A stretch of 64,000 bases of DNA, from assembly GCA_963625685.1 (NCBI GenBank), contig CAVFTR010000001.1:124001-188000 (forward strand), given 5' to 3'. The stretch is from F23-B02 sp963625685 (GTDB taxonomy: Bacteria; Bacillota; Clostridia; Oscillospirales; Oscillospiraceae). The notes under the pieces are model-generated. The model was not told the origin of the DNA, searched no databases, and was given only the letters and a program-made list of their open reading frames with translations. Both the position numbers and the translations under genes were made by a program. Numbering within the stretch: position 1 is the stretch's first letter; each line of letters begins with the position of its first letter. Below are positions 22,623-30,610 of this stretch, in pieces.

Positions 22623-23630
22623 ATGAAAAAGATAACTGCGATGCTGCTTGCCCTCTTTATGCTGGCAGGCGTTCTTGCCGGCTGCGGTAAGCAGAGTGAT
22701 GATAAGACTGATAAGACCGGCAAAGCTGATAAGCTGAGCATTGTCACCACAATTTTCCCCGAATACGATTGGGTCAAAGAAATTCTCGGTGACAAGGCGG
22801 ATAACGCCGAAGTGACCATGCTGCTTGATAACGGCGTTGACCTGCACAGCTATCAGCCCACTGCGGATGATATTATCAGGATATCCAACTGCGATCTGTT
22901 CATCTATACCGGCGGCGAGTCCGACGGCTGGGTCGATGACGCTCTGAAAAATACGACCAATAAAGATATGAAGGTCATCAAGCTGATGGAAGTGCTTGGC
23001 GACTCCGTAAAAGAGGAAGAAACCGTTGAGGGCATGCAGGAAGAGGACCATGACCACGAAGATGCAGATGAACACGAGCATGAGGAAGAAGCAGAGTACG
23101 ACGAGCATGTTTGGCTCTCTCTGAAAAATGCCGAAACGCTTTGCGACGCAATTTCCGGTGCATTGCAGCAGATCGACCCCGACAATAAGGACACCTATGC
23201 CGCTAATGCTTCCGCTTATATCAAAAAGCTGTCTGCCCTTGATGCTGACTATCAGGCCGCCGTGGATGCTGCGACCCATAAGACCGTTTTGTTTGGCGAC
23301 CGTTTCCCGTTCCGCTATATGGTGGACGATTACGGTCTGAGCTACTATGCCGCTTTTGTGGGCTGCTCCGCTGAAACCGAAGCCAGCTTTGAAACGATCT
23401 CCTTCCTCGCTGGCAAGGTGGACGAATTGAATCTGCCCTGCGTTCTGACCCTTGAGGGCGCACAGCATAAAATTGCCGAAACCATCGTAGAAAATACTTC
23501 TGCGAAAAATCAAAAGGTGCTGGCGATGGATTCCCTACAGTCAACCACCTCTAAAGACGCGGCAAACGGCACGACCTATCTCTCCGTGATGGAGCAGAAC
23601 CTTTCCGTGCTGAAGGAAGCGTTGGGTTAA
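22623..23630 (+). CDS. znuA: Zinc ABC transporter substrate-binding lipoprotein (ZnuA/AdcA-like)
   Basis: A 335-residue lipoprotein that captures zinc outside the cell. The lipobox LAGVLAGC gives a lipidated Cys near residue 21. The fold of the ZnuA/TroA family is shown by VTTIFPEYDWVKEILGD, GVDLHSYQP with the first metal His, and HVWLSLKNAE with another. A His/Asp/Glu-rich loop (EEDHDHEDADEHEHEE, about 140-155) between them is the mark of zinc-specific members. The gene begins the znuA-znuC-znuB run. Codon use (many ATT, GAA, AAA) differs from surrounding genes. Confidence 0.93.
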   Translation: MKKITAMLLALFMLAGVLAGCGKQSDDKTDKTGKADKLSIVTTIFPEYDWVKEILGDKADNAEVTMLLDNGVDLHSYQPTADDIIRISNCDLFIYTGGESDGWVDDALKNTTNKDMKVIKLMEVLGDSVKEEETVEGMQEEDHDHEDADEHEHEEEAEYDEHVWLSLKNAETLCDAISGALQQIDPDNKDTYAANASAYIKKLSALDADYQAAVDAATHKTVLFGDRFPFRYMVDDYGLSYYAAFVGCSAETEASFETISFLAGKVDELNLPCVLTLEGAQHKIAETIVENTSAKNQKVLAMDSLQSTTSKDAANGTTYLSVMEQNLSVLKEALG

Positions 23631-23642
23631 GGAGGCAGGCTC

Positions 23643-24356
23643 ATGGCTCAGCTCACTTGTCAAGATCTCTGCGTCGGCTACGATGGAAAGTCCGTTCTGC
23701 AAGACCTCAGCTTTGAGCTCTTTGCAGGCGACTACCTCTGCATCGTAGGGGAAAACGGCTCCGGCAAGAGTACACTTATGAAAACAATTCTCGGCTTGCA
23801 GCCGCCTATCAGCGGCAGAATTTTGACGGGCGACGGGCTGAGGAAAAATGAGATCGGCTATCTGCCGCAGCAGACCGTCGTGCAAAAAGACTTTCCTGCA
23901 TCCGTGAGAGAGATCGTCCTCTCCGGGTGTCAGGGCCGCTGCGGCAGCCGCCCATTTTACAACAGAGAAGAAAAACAGCTTGCAGCAGAAGCTATGGATA
24001 AGATGCAGATCACACAGCTTGCAAGGCGCTGCTATCGGGAGCTGTCTGGCGGACAGCAGCAACGGGTATTGCTTGCCCGTGCGCTGTGCGCCACACAAAA
24101 AATGCTGCTCTTGGACGAGCCTGTTTCCGGGCTTGACCCCAAGGTGACGGCTGAAATGTACCGTCTGATCGGAGAATTAAATCATGGGGACGGAATCACC
24201 GTTATTATGATTTCTCACGATATTGCTGCCGCAGTTAAATATGCCAGCCATATTCTCCATATTGGCGATACTGTTTTCTTTGGAGCAAAGGCAGACTATC
24301 TCCAAAGCTCGCAAGGGCGGCTGTTTGCCGCAGAGAAAGGCGGTGACATACAATGA
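23643..24356 (+). CDS. znuC: Zinc ABC transporter ATP-binding protein
   Basis: A 237-residue cytoplasmic ATPase of the metal-type ABC importers. Walker A is GENGSGKST (about 38-46), the signature is ELSGGQQQRVLLARAL, Walker B is MLLLDEP and the switch His is in MISHD. Only 1 of its 15 Ile codons is ATA while 7 are ATT, a profile unlike typical genes of this window. AAGGAGG lies upstream. It overlaps the permease gene by four bases. Confidence 0.94.
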   Translation: MAQLTCQDLCVGYDGKSVLQDLSFELFAGDYLCIVGENGSGKSTLMKTILGLQPPISGRILTGDGLRKNEIGYLPQQTVVQKDFPASVREIVLSGCQGRCGSRPFYNREEKQLAAEAMDKMQITQLARRCYRELSGGQQQRVLLARALCATQKMLLLDEPVSGLDPKVTAEMYRLIGELNHGDGITVIMISHDIAAAVKYASHILHIGDTVFFGAKADYLQSSQGRLFAAEKGGDIQ

Positions 24357-25207
24357 CCGCTATCATGGAAAAACTGACCCTCTATTGGGCATATCCCTTT
24401 GTCCGCTATGCGCTCATTGTCGGTGTACTGATCGCGCTCTGTTCCTCCTTGCTGGGGGTGACGCTGGTGCTGAAACGCTTTTCATTCATCGGCGACGGAC
24501 TTTCTCATGTGGCGTTTGGCGCAATGGCGATCGCAGCCATTTTGCAGATTACAAACGAAATGCCGCTCGTGATGGTCATTACGATCATCAGTGCCGTGCT
24601 GCTTCTGCGTACAGGGCAGAATACAAAGATAAAGGGCGATGCCGCCATCGCAATGATTTCCGTCGGCTCTTTGGCTATCGGCTATTTACTGATGAATATC
24701 TTTTCGACTTCCTCCAACCTTTCGGGCGATGTGTGCAGTACATTGTTTGGGTCAACTTCCATTCTGACGCTGTCACCCGCAGAGGTGTGGCTGTGCGTGG
24801 GAATGTCGGTGCTGGTGCTTGCGATGTTCGTCCTGTTCTACAACAAAATCTTCGCCGTGACCTTCGATGAAAATTTTGCAAGAGCGACGGGGACAAAGGC
24901 CGGACTTTATAATCTTTTGATTGCCATCATCGTTGCGGTCATCATCGTGCTTGCCATGAATCTTGTCGGGTCGCTGCTTATCTCCGCACTGGTGATCTTC
25001 CCGGCGCTGTCAGCCATGCGGATATTTAAGAGCTTCCGCAGCGTGACCGTATGCTCCGCAGCTTTGTCGGTTGCCTGTTCGTTTACCGGTATTCTGGCGT
25101 CGATCCTTGCGGGTACGCCGGTGGGCTCGACGATCGTTGCCGTTCAGATAGCCGTATTCTTTGCTTTGTGGGCGGCAAGCGCCGCAATAGGAGGTATGCA
25201 AAAATGA
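24353..25207 (+). CDS. znuB: Zinc ABC transporter permease
   Basis: A 284-residue integral membrane protein of the ABC-3 metal permease family with about eight membrane segments. The conserved N-terminal FSFIGDGLSHVAFGAMAIA and the EAA-like NLVGSLLISALVIFPALSA are present. It starts in an ATGA overlap with znuC and ends in an ATGA overlap with the following lipoprotein gene, so the whole unit is translationally coupled. Confidence 0.94.
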   Translation: MTAIMEKLTLYWAYPFVRYALIVGVLIALCSSLLGVTLVLKRFSFIGDGLSHVAFGAMAIAAILQITNEMPLVMVITIISAVLLLRTGQNTKIKGDAAIAMISVGSLAIGYLLMNIFSTSSNLSGDVCSTLFGSTSILTLSPAEVWLCVGMSVLVLAMFVLFYNKIFAVTFDENFARATGTKAGLYNLLIAIIVAVIIVLAMNLVGSLLISALVIFPALSAMRIFKSFRSVTVCSAALSVACSFTGILASILAGTPVGSTIVAVQIAVFFALWAASAAIGGMQK

Positions 25208-25680
25208 AAAAAGCGATATGCATTTTGTTAGCTGTGCTGTTCGCGGCAAATCTTACAGCCTGCGGAGACAGCAGCACCGCGGCGGACGAAAGCGCCGTTC
25301 CGTCACAAGCTCCGTCCTCGGAAACGAGCTCCGCTGATGGGATCGATGTCGATCTTACACAGCTCAGCAGCACAATGGTATACTCCGAGGTTTATAATAT
25401 GATGTATGCCCCAAGCGATTATGTCGGTAAAGCCGTCAAGATGAAGGGACAGTTTGCATATTACGAGGATCCCGAAACAAAAGCGCAGTATTTTGCCTGT
25501 ATCATCGCTGATGCTACGGCTTGCTGCTCTCAGGGGCTTGAGTTTATCCTGACCGGCGAGCACAGCTATCCGAATGATTACCCTGAGTTGGGGTCGGAAA
25601 TAACCGTGACAGGCATTTTTGAAGTTTACACAGAAAACGGATATCAGTATTGCCGGCTTAAAGACGCAAGCCTTATGTAA
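25204..25680 (+). CDS. Zinc-locus lipoprotein with OB-like domain
   Basis: A 158-residue predicted lipoprotein: signal peptide with lipobox ANLTAC, then a Ser/Ala-rich linker, then a globular domain (about 60-158) with GKAVKMKGQF, ACCSQGLEF and SEITVTGIFEVY, a pattern like small OB-fold lipoproteins. The internal CC pair could hold metal. The ATG overlaps the znuB stop. Its function is unknown, but the coupling to znuB points to zinc capture or transporter assembly at the cell surface. Confidence 0.75.
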   Translation: MKKAICILLAVLFAANLTACGDSSTAADESAVPSQAPSSETSSADGIDVDLTQLSSTMVYSEVYNMMYAPSDYVGKAVKMKGQFAYYEDPETKAQYFACIIADATACCSQGLEFILTGEHSYPNDYPELGSEITVTGIFEVYTENGYQYCRLKDASLM

Positions 25681-25699
25681 CATAGCATGAGAATAAACT

Positions 25700-25729
25700 G
25701 ACCGCCACCCGTTCGTTCGGATGGCGGTC
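25700..25729. terminator. Bidirectional hairpin between the zinc locus and GntR gene
   Basis: GACCGCCA and TGGCGGTC pair perfectly, with an inner CCG/CGG pairing. It lies between convergent genes. T-runs are weak on both sides. Confidence 0.7.
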
Positions 25730-25746
25730 AAACTATATGATCATAT

Positions 25747-26490
25747 TCACTTTTTGCCAAGCTTCGGCTTTCTCACGGTGGAGAAGGGGTCCGCGCCTCC
25801 GCCTGAGAACATGGTGAAGTTGAGGCTCGACTGCACGTGGTCGGCCATTGCCTGCTTTGCAAGGTCGGGGATGTGCATTTTTATCGCCTCGACCACCGCG
25901 ACGTGGTTGTATATAACGCTCGGCGACCAGGGGTTATCCTCCGAATTGCTGATGAATTTTATCATTGAGGACTGGTACATCGTCAGATTCGGCAGCAGCA
26001 TCTTGTAGCACTTCTGGATGTATTTATTGCCGCAGGACTCGACGATGAGGCCGTGGAAGGGCATGTCGGTCGCGATCATGCCGTCGTAGTCCTTGCGTAT
26101 CACGCAGTCGGCAAACTCGTTCGCGAGCCTGTCGAGCTCGTTTACGGTAGACGAGTCTGCGCGCTCCGTGCAGAGGGCGGCGGCCTCGCACTCTATTGCC
26201 GCGCGCACGTCGTACAGATCTATCATGTCGCGCAGGCTCAGGTCGATGACGAAGAAGCCGCTCGTGTCGGGCCTGGACACGACAAAGCCCTGCTCGCACA
26301 GGTTCATTATCGCCTCCGCCACGGGTGTGCGGGATATGCCGAGCGCGGACGCTATGCTGTTGACATTGAGCTTGGTGCCCGGAGCTATGCACAGCGAGAC
26401 TATCTCGTCATAAAGCATCTGCGAAACGATATCGCGCAGCTTTGCGCTCGGATTTGCGTCAAGGTATACCTGAAACTGATCGCGCTTCAA
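25747..26490 (-). CDS. GntR-family transcriptional regulator (FCD type)
   Basis: A 247-residue regulator with an N-terminal winged helix (LNVNSIASALGISRTPVAEA) and a C-terminal helical FCD domain whose His/Asp residues (DMPFHGLIVESCGN; YNHVAVVEAI) usually bind a metal and a carboxylate ligand. The start is read as TTG (MKRDQFQVYL) because AAGAAAGGA lies at a good distance upstream; a longer TTG start at 26520 lacks a site. It has its own promoter. Its target is unknown; nfnAB lies next in the same direction but behind a separate promoter. Confidence 0.87.
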   Translation of the reverse strand: MKRDQFQVYLDANPSAKLRDIVSQMLYDEIVSLCIAPGTKLNVNSIASALGISRTPVAEAIMNLCEQGFVVSRPDTSGFFVIDLSLRDMIDLYDVRAAIECEAAALCTERADSSTVNELDRLANEFADCVIRKDYDGMIATDMPFHGLIVESCGNKYIQKCYKMLLPNLTMYQSSMIKFISNSEDNPWSPSVIYNHVAVVEAIKMHIPDLAKQAMADHVQSSLNFTMFSGGGADPFSTVRKPKLGKK

Positions 26491-26507
26491 TGGAATCAAT
26501 CCTTTCT

Positions 26508-26535
26508 TAAATAAAAGCAAAAATCAATATGTCAA
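26508..26535 (-). promoter_or_regulatory. Predicted sigma-A promoter for the GntR gene
   Basis: On the minus strand a perfect TTGACA and TATTTA are separated by 16 bases, just upstream of the ribosome site. Confidence 0.65.
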
Positions 26536-26690
26536 GCAAAAATTGAGCTCAAACACATTCGTTATTTTACGGCAGCTGAGATGAAAATGCAATACCCCGG
26601 GTGCAGAATTTTAATAAAATTTATATTTGTTCCCGCTGTACGAGCATATTCGGACAGCCTGCCGCTGCTTTGTCTGTAAATCCACAAAGT

Positions 26691-26724
26691 AATACGCACC
26701 GATGCTATTGCATCGGTGCGTATT
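26691..26724 (-). terminator. Hairpin terminator after nfnB
   Basis: AATACGCACCGATG and CATCGGTGCGTATT form a perfect 14-bp stem with a 6-base loop, 15 bases after the nfnB stop. The stem ends in AT-rich pairs rather than being followed by a long T-run. Confidence 0.75.
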
Positions 26725-26738
26725 TTAAAGCCTTCGCC

Positions 26739-28130
26739 TTATTTCTTGCTCTTTATGTACTCGTCGATGCTCTTTGCACCGGTCTTGCCTGCGCCCATTG
26801 CGAGAATGACGGTAGCAGCGCCAGTGACCGCGTCGCCGCCCGCAAAGACGCCTTCGCGTGCGGTCGCGCCGCCCTCGCTGGCCTCGATGCCGCCCTTGCG
26901 GGTGAAGGTCAGACCCTTGGTGGTGTTGCGGATCAGGGGGTTGGGGCTGGTGCCGATGGCGATGACAACGGTGTCAACGTCGAGGATCCAGTTCGAGCCC
27001 TCAATGGGAACGGGTCTTCTCTTGCCCTTCTCGTCGGGCTCGCCGAGCTCCTGCTTCTGGAGCTCTACGCCGGTGACGTGGCCGTCCTCGCCGGCGTGGA
27101 TGGCGACGGGGTTATTGAGCATCCTGAACTCAATGCCCTCGGCCTCCGCGTGCTCGACCTCCTCCTTACGGGCGCTCATCTCGTCGCGGCTGCGGCGGTA
27201 GGTGATGTAGACATGCTCTGCGCCCAGACGCTTGGAGACGCGGGCCGCGTCCATTGCGACGTTGCCGGCACCGATTATGCAGACGTTGTGGAAGTGCTTT
27301 ATAGGCGTATCGTAATCGTCGCGGTAGGCCTTCATGAGGTTTACACGGGTCAGGAGCTCGTTGGCCGAGTACACGCCGAGCAGGTTCTCGCCGGGGATGT
27401 GCAGGAACTGGGGCAGGCCTGCGCCGGAGCCGATGAACACTGCCTCGAAGCCGTCCTCGAACAGCTCGTCGACGGTCTCGGACTTGCCGATGATGGCGTT
27501 GTTTATGATCTTCACGCCCATTGCCTTGAGGTTTTCGATCTCAGCCGCGACGATCTCCTTGGGAAGACGGAACTGCGGGATGCCGTAGACCAGAACGCCG
27601 CCGGACTTGTGGAAGGCCTCGAAGATGGTGACATCGTAGCCGAGCTTGCGCAGGTCGCCCGCGCAGGTGAGGGAGGCGGGGCCGGAGCCGACGATCGCGA
27701 CGCGGTGACCGTTGCTTTCTGGGACCTTTATCTCGTCCTTGACTTCCTTGTTCATGTGATAGTCAGCGACGAAGCGCTCGAGGCGGCCGATGCCGACGCT
27801 CTCGCCCTTGATGCCGCGCACGCACTTGGCCTCGCACTGCTTCTCCTGCGGGCAGACGCGGCCGCAGACGGCGGGCAGGGAGTTCGTGGAGGTTATTATC
27901 TCATATGCCGCGTCAAAGTCGCCCTCTGCGACCTTGGCGATAAACTCGGGGATGCGTACCGAAACGGGGCAGCCGCTGCGGCAGGGCATGTTGCGGCAGT
28001 TGAGGCAGCGCTTTGCCTCGTCCATTGCCATCTCGGGGGTGTAGCCGAGAGCGACCTCTTCAAAGTTGCCTGCGCGGACCACGGGATCCTGCTCGGGCAT
28101 CGGGTTTTTATCCATTCTCATATTAGCCAT
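26739..28130 (-). CDS. nfnB: NfnB-type subunit, NADH-dependent ferredoxin:NADP oxidoreductase (GltA-like)
   Basis: A 463-residue iron-sulfur flavoprotein related to the small subunit of glutamate synthase. The N-terminal [4Fe-4S] motifs are CLNCRNMPCRSGCP and CGRVCPQEKQCEAKC. The FAD motif VAIVGSGPASLTCAGDLRKLG and the NADPH motif CIIGAGNVAMDAARVSKRLG follow. Paired with an NfnA-type gene directly upstream, it fits electron-bifurcating transhydrogenase, which couples reduced ferredoxin and NADH to NADPH formation in anaerobes. Without a large glutamate synthase subunit nearby, the glutamate synthase label is less likely. GGAGGT precedes the ATG. Confidence 0.88.
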   Translation of the reverse strand: MANMRMDKNPMPEQDPVVRAGNFEEVALGYTPEMAMDEAKRCLNCRNMPCRSGCPVSVRIPEFIAKVAEGDFDAAYEIITSTNSLPAVCGRVCPQEKQCEAKCVRGIKGESVGIGRLERFVADYHMNKEVKDEIKVPESNGHRVAIVGSGPASLTCAGDLRKLGYDVTIFEAFHKSGGVLVYGIPQFRLPKEIVAAEIENLKAMGVKIINNAIIGKSETVDELFEDGFEAVFIGSGAGLPQFLHIPGENLLGVYSANELLTRVNLMKAYRDDYDTPIKHFHNVCIIGAGNVAMDAARVSKRLGAEHVYITYRRSRDEMSARKEEVEHAEAEGIEFRMLNNPVAIHAGEDGHVTGVELQKQELGEPDEKGKRRPVPIEGSNWILDVDTVVIAIGTSPNPLIRNTTKGLTFTRKGGIEASEGGATAREGVFAGGDAVTGAATVILAMGAGKTGAKSIDEYIKSKK

Positions 28131-28989
28131 TACGCTTACCTCCGGTCATATTGCAGATATGCTTTGCAGCTTCATCCTGTTCTTCCTTGTAGAATGCGGC
28201 GCGCTTTATCAGAGAGTCGAAGTCGACCTCGTGCGCGTCAAAGTCAGGACCGTCGACGCAGGCAAACTTGGTCTCGCCGCCGACGATGACGCGGCAGCCG
28301 CCGCACATGCCGGTGCCGTCGACCATGATCGGGTCGAGGGAGATGATGGTCTTGATGCCGTAGGGGCGTGTGACCTCGGCCAGGAACTTCATCATGATGT
28401 CGGGGCCGATTGCAATAACGCGGTCAAACTGAGGCTTGCCCTCCTTGATGTTGGCGTCGATCTCCTGCTGGAGATACTGCGTGGTGAAGCCCTTTTCGCC
28501 GTACGTGCCGTCGTCGGTGCACATGATGAGCTTATTGGAAGCTGCCTTGAGCTCGTCCTTCAGGATGACGATGTCGGCGCTTCTGAAGCCCGCGATAAAG
28601 GTAACGTCAATACCCTTTGCGTGCATTTCCTTGGCAATGGGGTATGCGATAGCGCAGCCGACGCCGCCGCCGACAACGCAGACCTTCTTAAGACCGTCCA
28701 TCTCGGTAGCCTTGCCGAGGGGGCCGACGAAGTCGCTTATATAATCGCCCTCCTGCACGGTGTGCAGCATCTTCGTGGTGCGGCCGGCGGCCTGCACCAT
28801 AACGGTAACGGTGCCCTTTTCACGGTCGTAGCCGGCGACGGAAACAGGAGTGCGCTCTCCCTGCTCGTCAAGACGGAAGATGACGAACTGACCTGCCTGG
28901 GCGTGGCGCGCGACCAGCGGAGCTTCGATCTCGAACAGGCAAATAGTCTTTGCATCGTTCAGAAATCTTTTTTGTACGACTTTAAACAT
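28123..28989 (-). CDS. nfnA: NfnA-type subunit (sulfide/dihydroorotate dehydrogenase-like FAD/NAD-binding protein)
   Basis: A 288-residue ferredoxin-reductase-fold protein. FAD contacts are in TPVSVAGYD, the NAD motif in CVVGGGVGCAIAYPIA, and the C-terminal [2Fe-2S] cysteines in GTGMCGGCRVIVGG and FACVDGPDFD, with DAHEVDFD typical of the family. It overlaps nfnB by eight bases. The ATG encoding MFKVVQKRF is chosen because AGAGGT lies just upstream; an in-frame ATG six codons earlier has no site. Partner of NfnB in ferredoxin/NADH-dependent NADP reduction. Confidence 0.88.
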   Translation of the reverse strand: MFKVVQKRFLNDAKTICLFEIEAPLVARHAQAGQFVIFRLDEQGERTPVSVAGYDREKGTVTVMVQAAGRTTKMLHTVQEGDYISDFVGPLGKATEMDGLKKVCVVGGGVGCAIAYPIAKEMHAKGIDVTFIAGFRSADIVILKDELKAASNKLIMCTDDGTYGEKGFTTQYLQQEIDANIKEGKPQFDRVIAIGPDIMMKFLAEVTRPYGIKTIISLDPIMVDGTGMCGGCRVIVGGETKFACVDGPDFDAHEVDFDSLIKRAAFYKEEQDEAAKHICNMTGGKRNG

Positions 28990-29043
28990 CTTATTACCTC
29001 TTATCATTAATTTATTTTGTTCAAGCCATTTGTAACGAAAACC

Positions 29044-29072
29044 ATTCTAATTCAATTGCTTATGATTGTCAA
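29044..29072 (-). promoter_or_regulatory. Predicted sigma-A promoter for nfnAB
   Basis: On the minus strand a perfect TTGACA and TAGAAT are separated by 17 bases, about 55 bases before the nfnA start. Confidence 0.8.
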
Positions 29073-29172
29073 CATACGAAATTCTCGCGCATTTCAAAAA
29101 ATGCAGAAAAATCAAGGCAATGCCAGATAAAGTGATAAAATGTTAACTATGAACTGCGCATGTTTTCGCACA

Positions 29173-29218
29173 GTTTTTTCGTGCGGAGCGAATACGGAGC
29201 GTGCGGCAGCGAAAAAAC
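29173..29218 (-). terminator. Weak hairpin terminator after the GNAT gene
   Basis: GTTTTTTCG and CGAAAAAAC form a 9-bp stem around a 28-base GC-rich loop containing a direct repeat CGTGCGG. The stem itself supplies the T-run on the minus strand. Confidence 0.45.
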
Positions 29219-29237
29219 ACCACAGCGGGGCGCTTTT

Positions 29238-30041
29238 TCAGTCCAGGGTCAGGTCCCACACGGCGTCGGGAGGGAAGTCCCGGCTGTCATATGCCGCGAT
29301 ATAGCGCTCGCCGCTTTGGGAAGCGCGCCTTACTACGGCCTTCTGCGCGCCGAGCACGGAGCACAGGGCGGGGATAAACTCCGGCCTGTCGCCGAGCGCC
29401 TCCTTTACATACAGCGTGCCGTCCTCGATATACCCGCAGGCGATGCCGCCTTTGTATTCAAAAAAACCGCCGGCGGAGGAGGTGAATATCTCCTCCTGAA
29501 AGCGCAGATAGCCATAGTAAAAGCCGACGTGCGCAGTGCCCCGGAGCAGGTCCTCACGCAGAAAGCCGTACTCGTCCGCGCTCAGCCGACGTATGCCGTC
29601 CGCCTCAGCGCCGGCAATAACGGTCTCGCAGCTGCACCGGCTTGCCGCCTTGAGCCCGAAGCGGCTCTCATACCAGCCGTAAAGCGAGTCCTCAGCGGGC
29701 AGAGTACAGCAGATGTCGGCCGAGTATTCCCAGGCGCTGCGCATACAGGCCCGTGTCAGCTCCGCGCCGATGCCCTGGCCGCGCGCCGATCCCTCGACGG
29801 CGACGGCGTATATATACGCGAGCTTTTTCGTCGAGCTGTCCGGCAGATGCAGAAAGGCGTCCAGCACGTATGCCGCGCCGAAGATCTCGCCGTCATGCTC
29901 CGCGACAAAGCCAGTGCCCATAGACGGCAGGAGCTCAAAAAAGCAGTCCACCAGCTCCGGCGGATCACCGAAAACGCCGCACCACAGCGCCCTGAGAGCG
30001 CCGGTATCGTCAGGCGTATATTCACGTATATCGCAGATCAT
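29238..30041 (-). CDS. GNAT-family N-acetyltransferase
   Basis: A 267-residue cytoplasmic acetyltransferase. The acetyl-CoA motif is VAVEGSARGQGIGAEL (about 80-95), preceded by the strand AYIYA. The C-terminal half (about 140-267) is longer than in minimal GNATs and resembles a second, degenerate acetyltransferase or sterol-carrier-like part. It is the last gene of a minus-strand operon with a uracil glycosylase and CCA transferase, and its start overlaps the preceding stop by four bases. Substrate unknown. Confidence 0.85.
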   Translation of the reverse strand: MICDIREYTPDDTGALRALWCGVFGDPPELVDCFFELLPSMGTGFVAEHDGEIFGAAYVLDAFLHLPDSSTKKLAYIYAVAVEGSARGQGIGAELTRACMRSAWEYSADICCTLPAEDSLYGWYESRFGLKAASRCSCETVIAGAEADGIRRLSADEYGFLREDLLRGTAHVGFYYGYLRFQEEIFTSSAGGFFEYKGGIACGYIEDGTLYVKEALGDRPEFIPALCSVLGAQKAVVRRASQSGERYIAAYDSRDFPPDAVWDLTLD

Positions 30042-30610
30042 TCATACACCTCCGGACACAGCCTGCGTATCTGGCTGCGTATCTCCCTGAGATCGGTGAA
30101 GGTGTCCGGACGCTTGCTTACGTCGCGCAGCAGAGCGGAGGGGTGATATATCGCAAGGCAGCGTCTCCCGTCAACGTCGAACCACTGCCCGTGCTGCCGC
30201 GTTATGCGGAAGTCCTCGCTTATGATCGAGGTCGCGGCTATGCGCCCGAGGCATATTATGATCTCGGGATCGACTATATCTATCTGCTGCCTGAGCCAGG
30301 GCAGGCAGGCCTCGCGCTCCTCGGGCAGGGGATCACGGTTGTGCGGCGGGCGGCATTTTACGATATTTGCGATATAAACGCGGCTGCGGTCGAGATCTAT
30401 CATCCTGAGCATGTCGTCTAAGAGCTTACCCGCGCGGCCGACGAAGGGGATGCCCTGTATATCCTCCTGCTCGCCGGGACCCTCGCCGATGAGCATGACC
30501 CTTGCGCCCGGCTCGCCGTCGCCGAAAACGAGCTTCGTGCGCGTTTTGCCCAGAGCGCAGGCATTGCAGCCCGAGCATTTGCCGCAAAGCTCTTCCATTG
30601 CCTTGTTCAT
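30038..30610 (-). CDS. Uracil-DNA glycosylase, family 4 (iron-sulfur type)
   Basis: A 190-residue DNA repair enzyme that removes uracil from DNA. Family 4 features are motif A GEGPGEQEDIQGIPFVGRAG and motif B HPSALLRD. Candidate [4Fe-4S] ligands are in CSGCNAC near the N terminus, in VKCRPP and in EACLPWL. The N-terminal placement and the 190-residue size are usual for this family. Its ATG shares one base with the stop of the CCA transferase gene, and its own stop overlaps the GNAT start. Confidence 0.93.
   Translation of the reverse strand: MNKAMEELCGKCSGCNACALGKTRTKLVFGDGEPGARVMLIGEGPGEQEDIQGIPFVGRAGKLLDDMLRMIDLDRSRVYIANIVKCRPPHNRDPLPEEREACLPWLRQQIDIVDPEIIICLGRIAATSIISEDFRITRQHGQWFDVDGRRCLAIYHPSALLRDVSKRPDTFTDLREIRSQIRRLCPEVYE

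Noticed and set aside
26601..28289. A 562-codon plus-strand frame opposite nfnB
   Set aside because: Antisense shadow; the Ala/Leu/Asp-rich translation shows no motif and nfnB is intact with all cysteine motifs.
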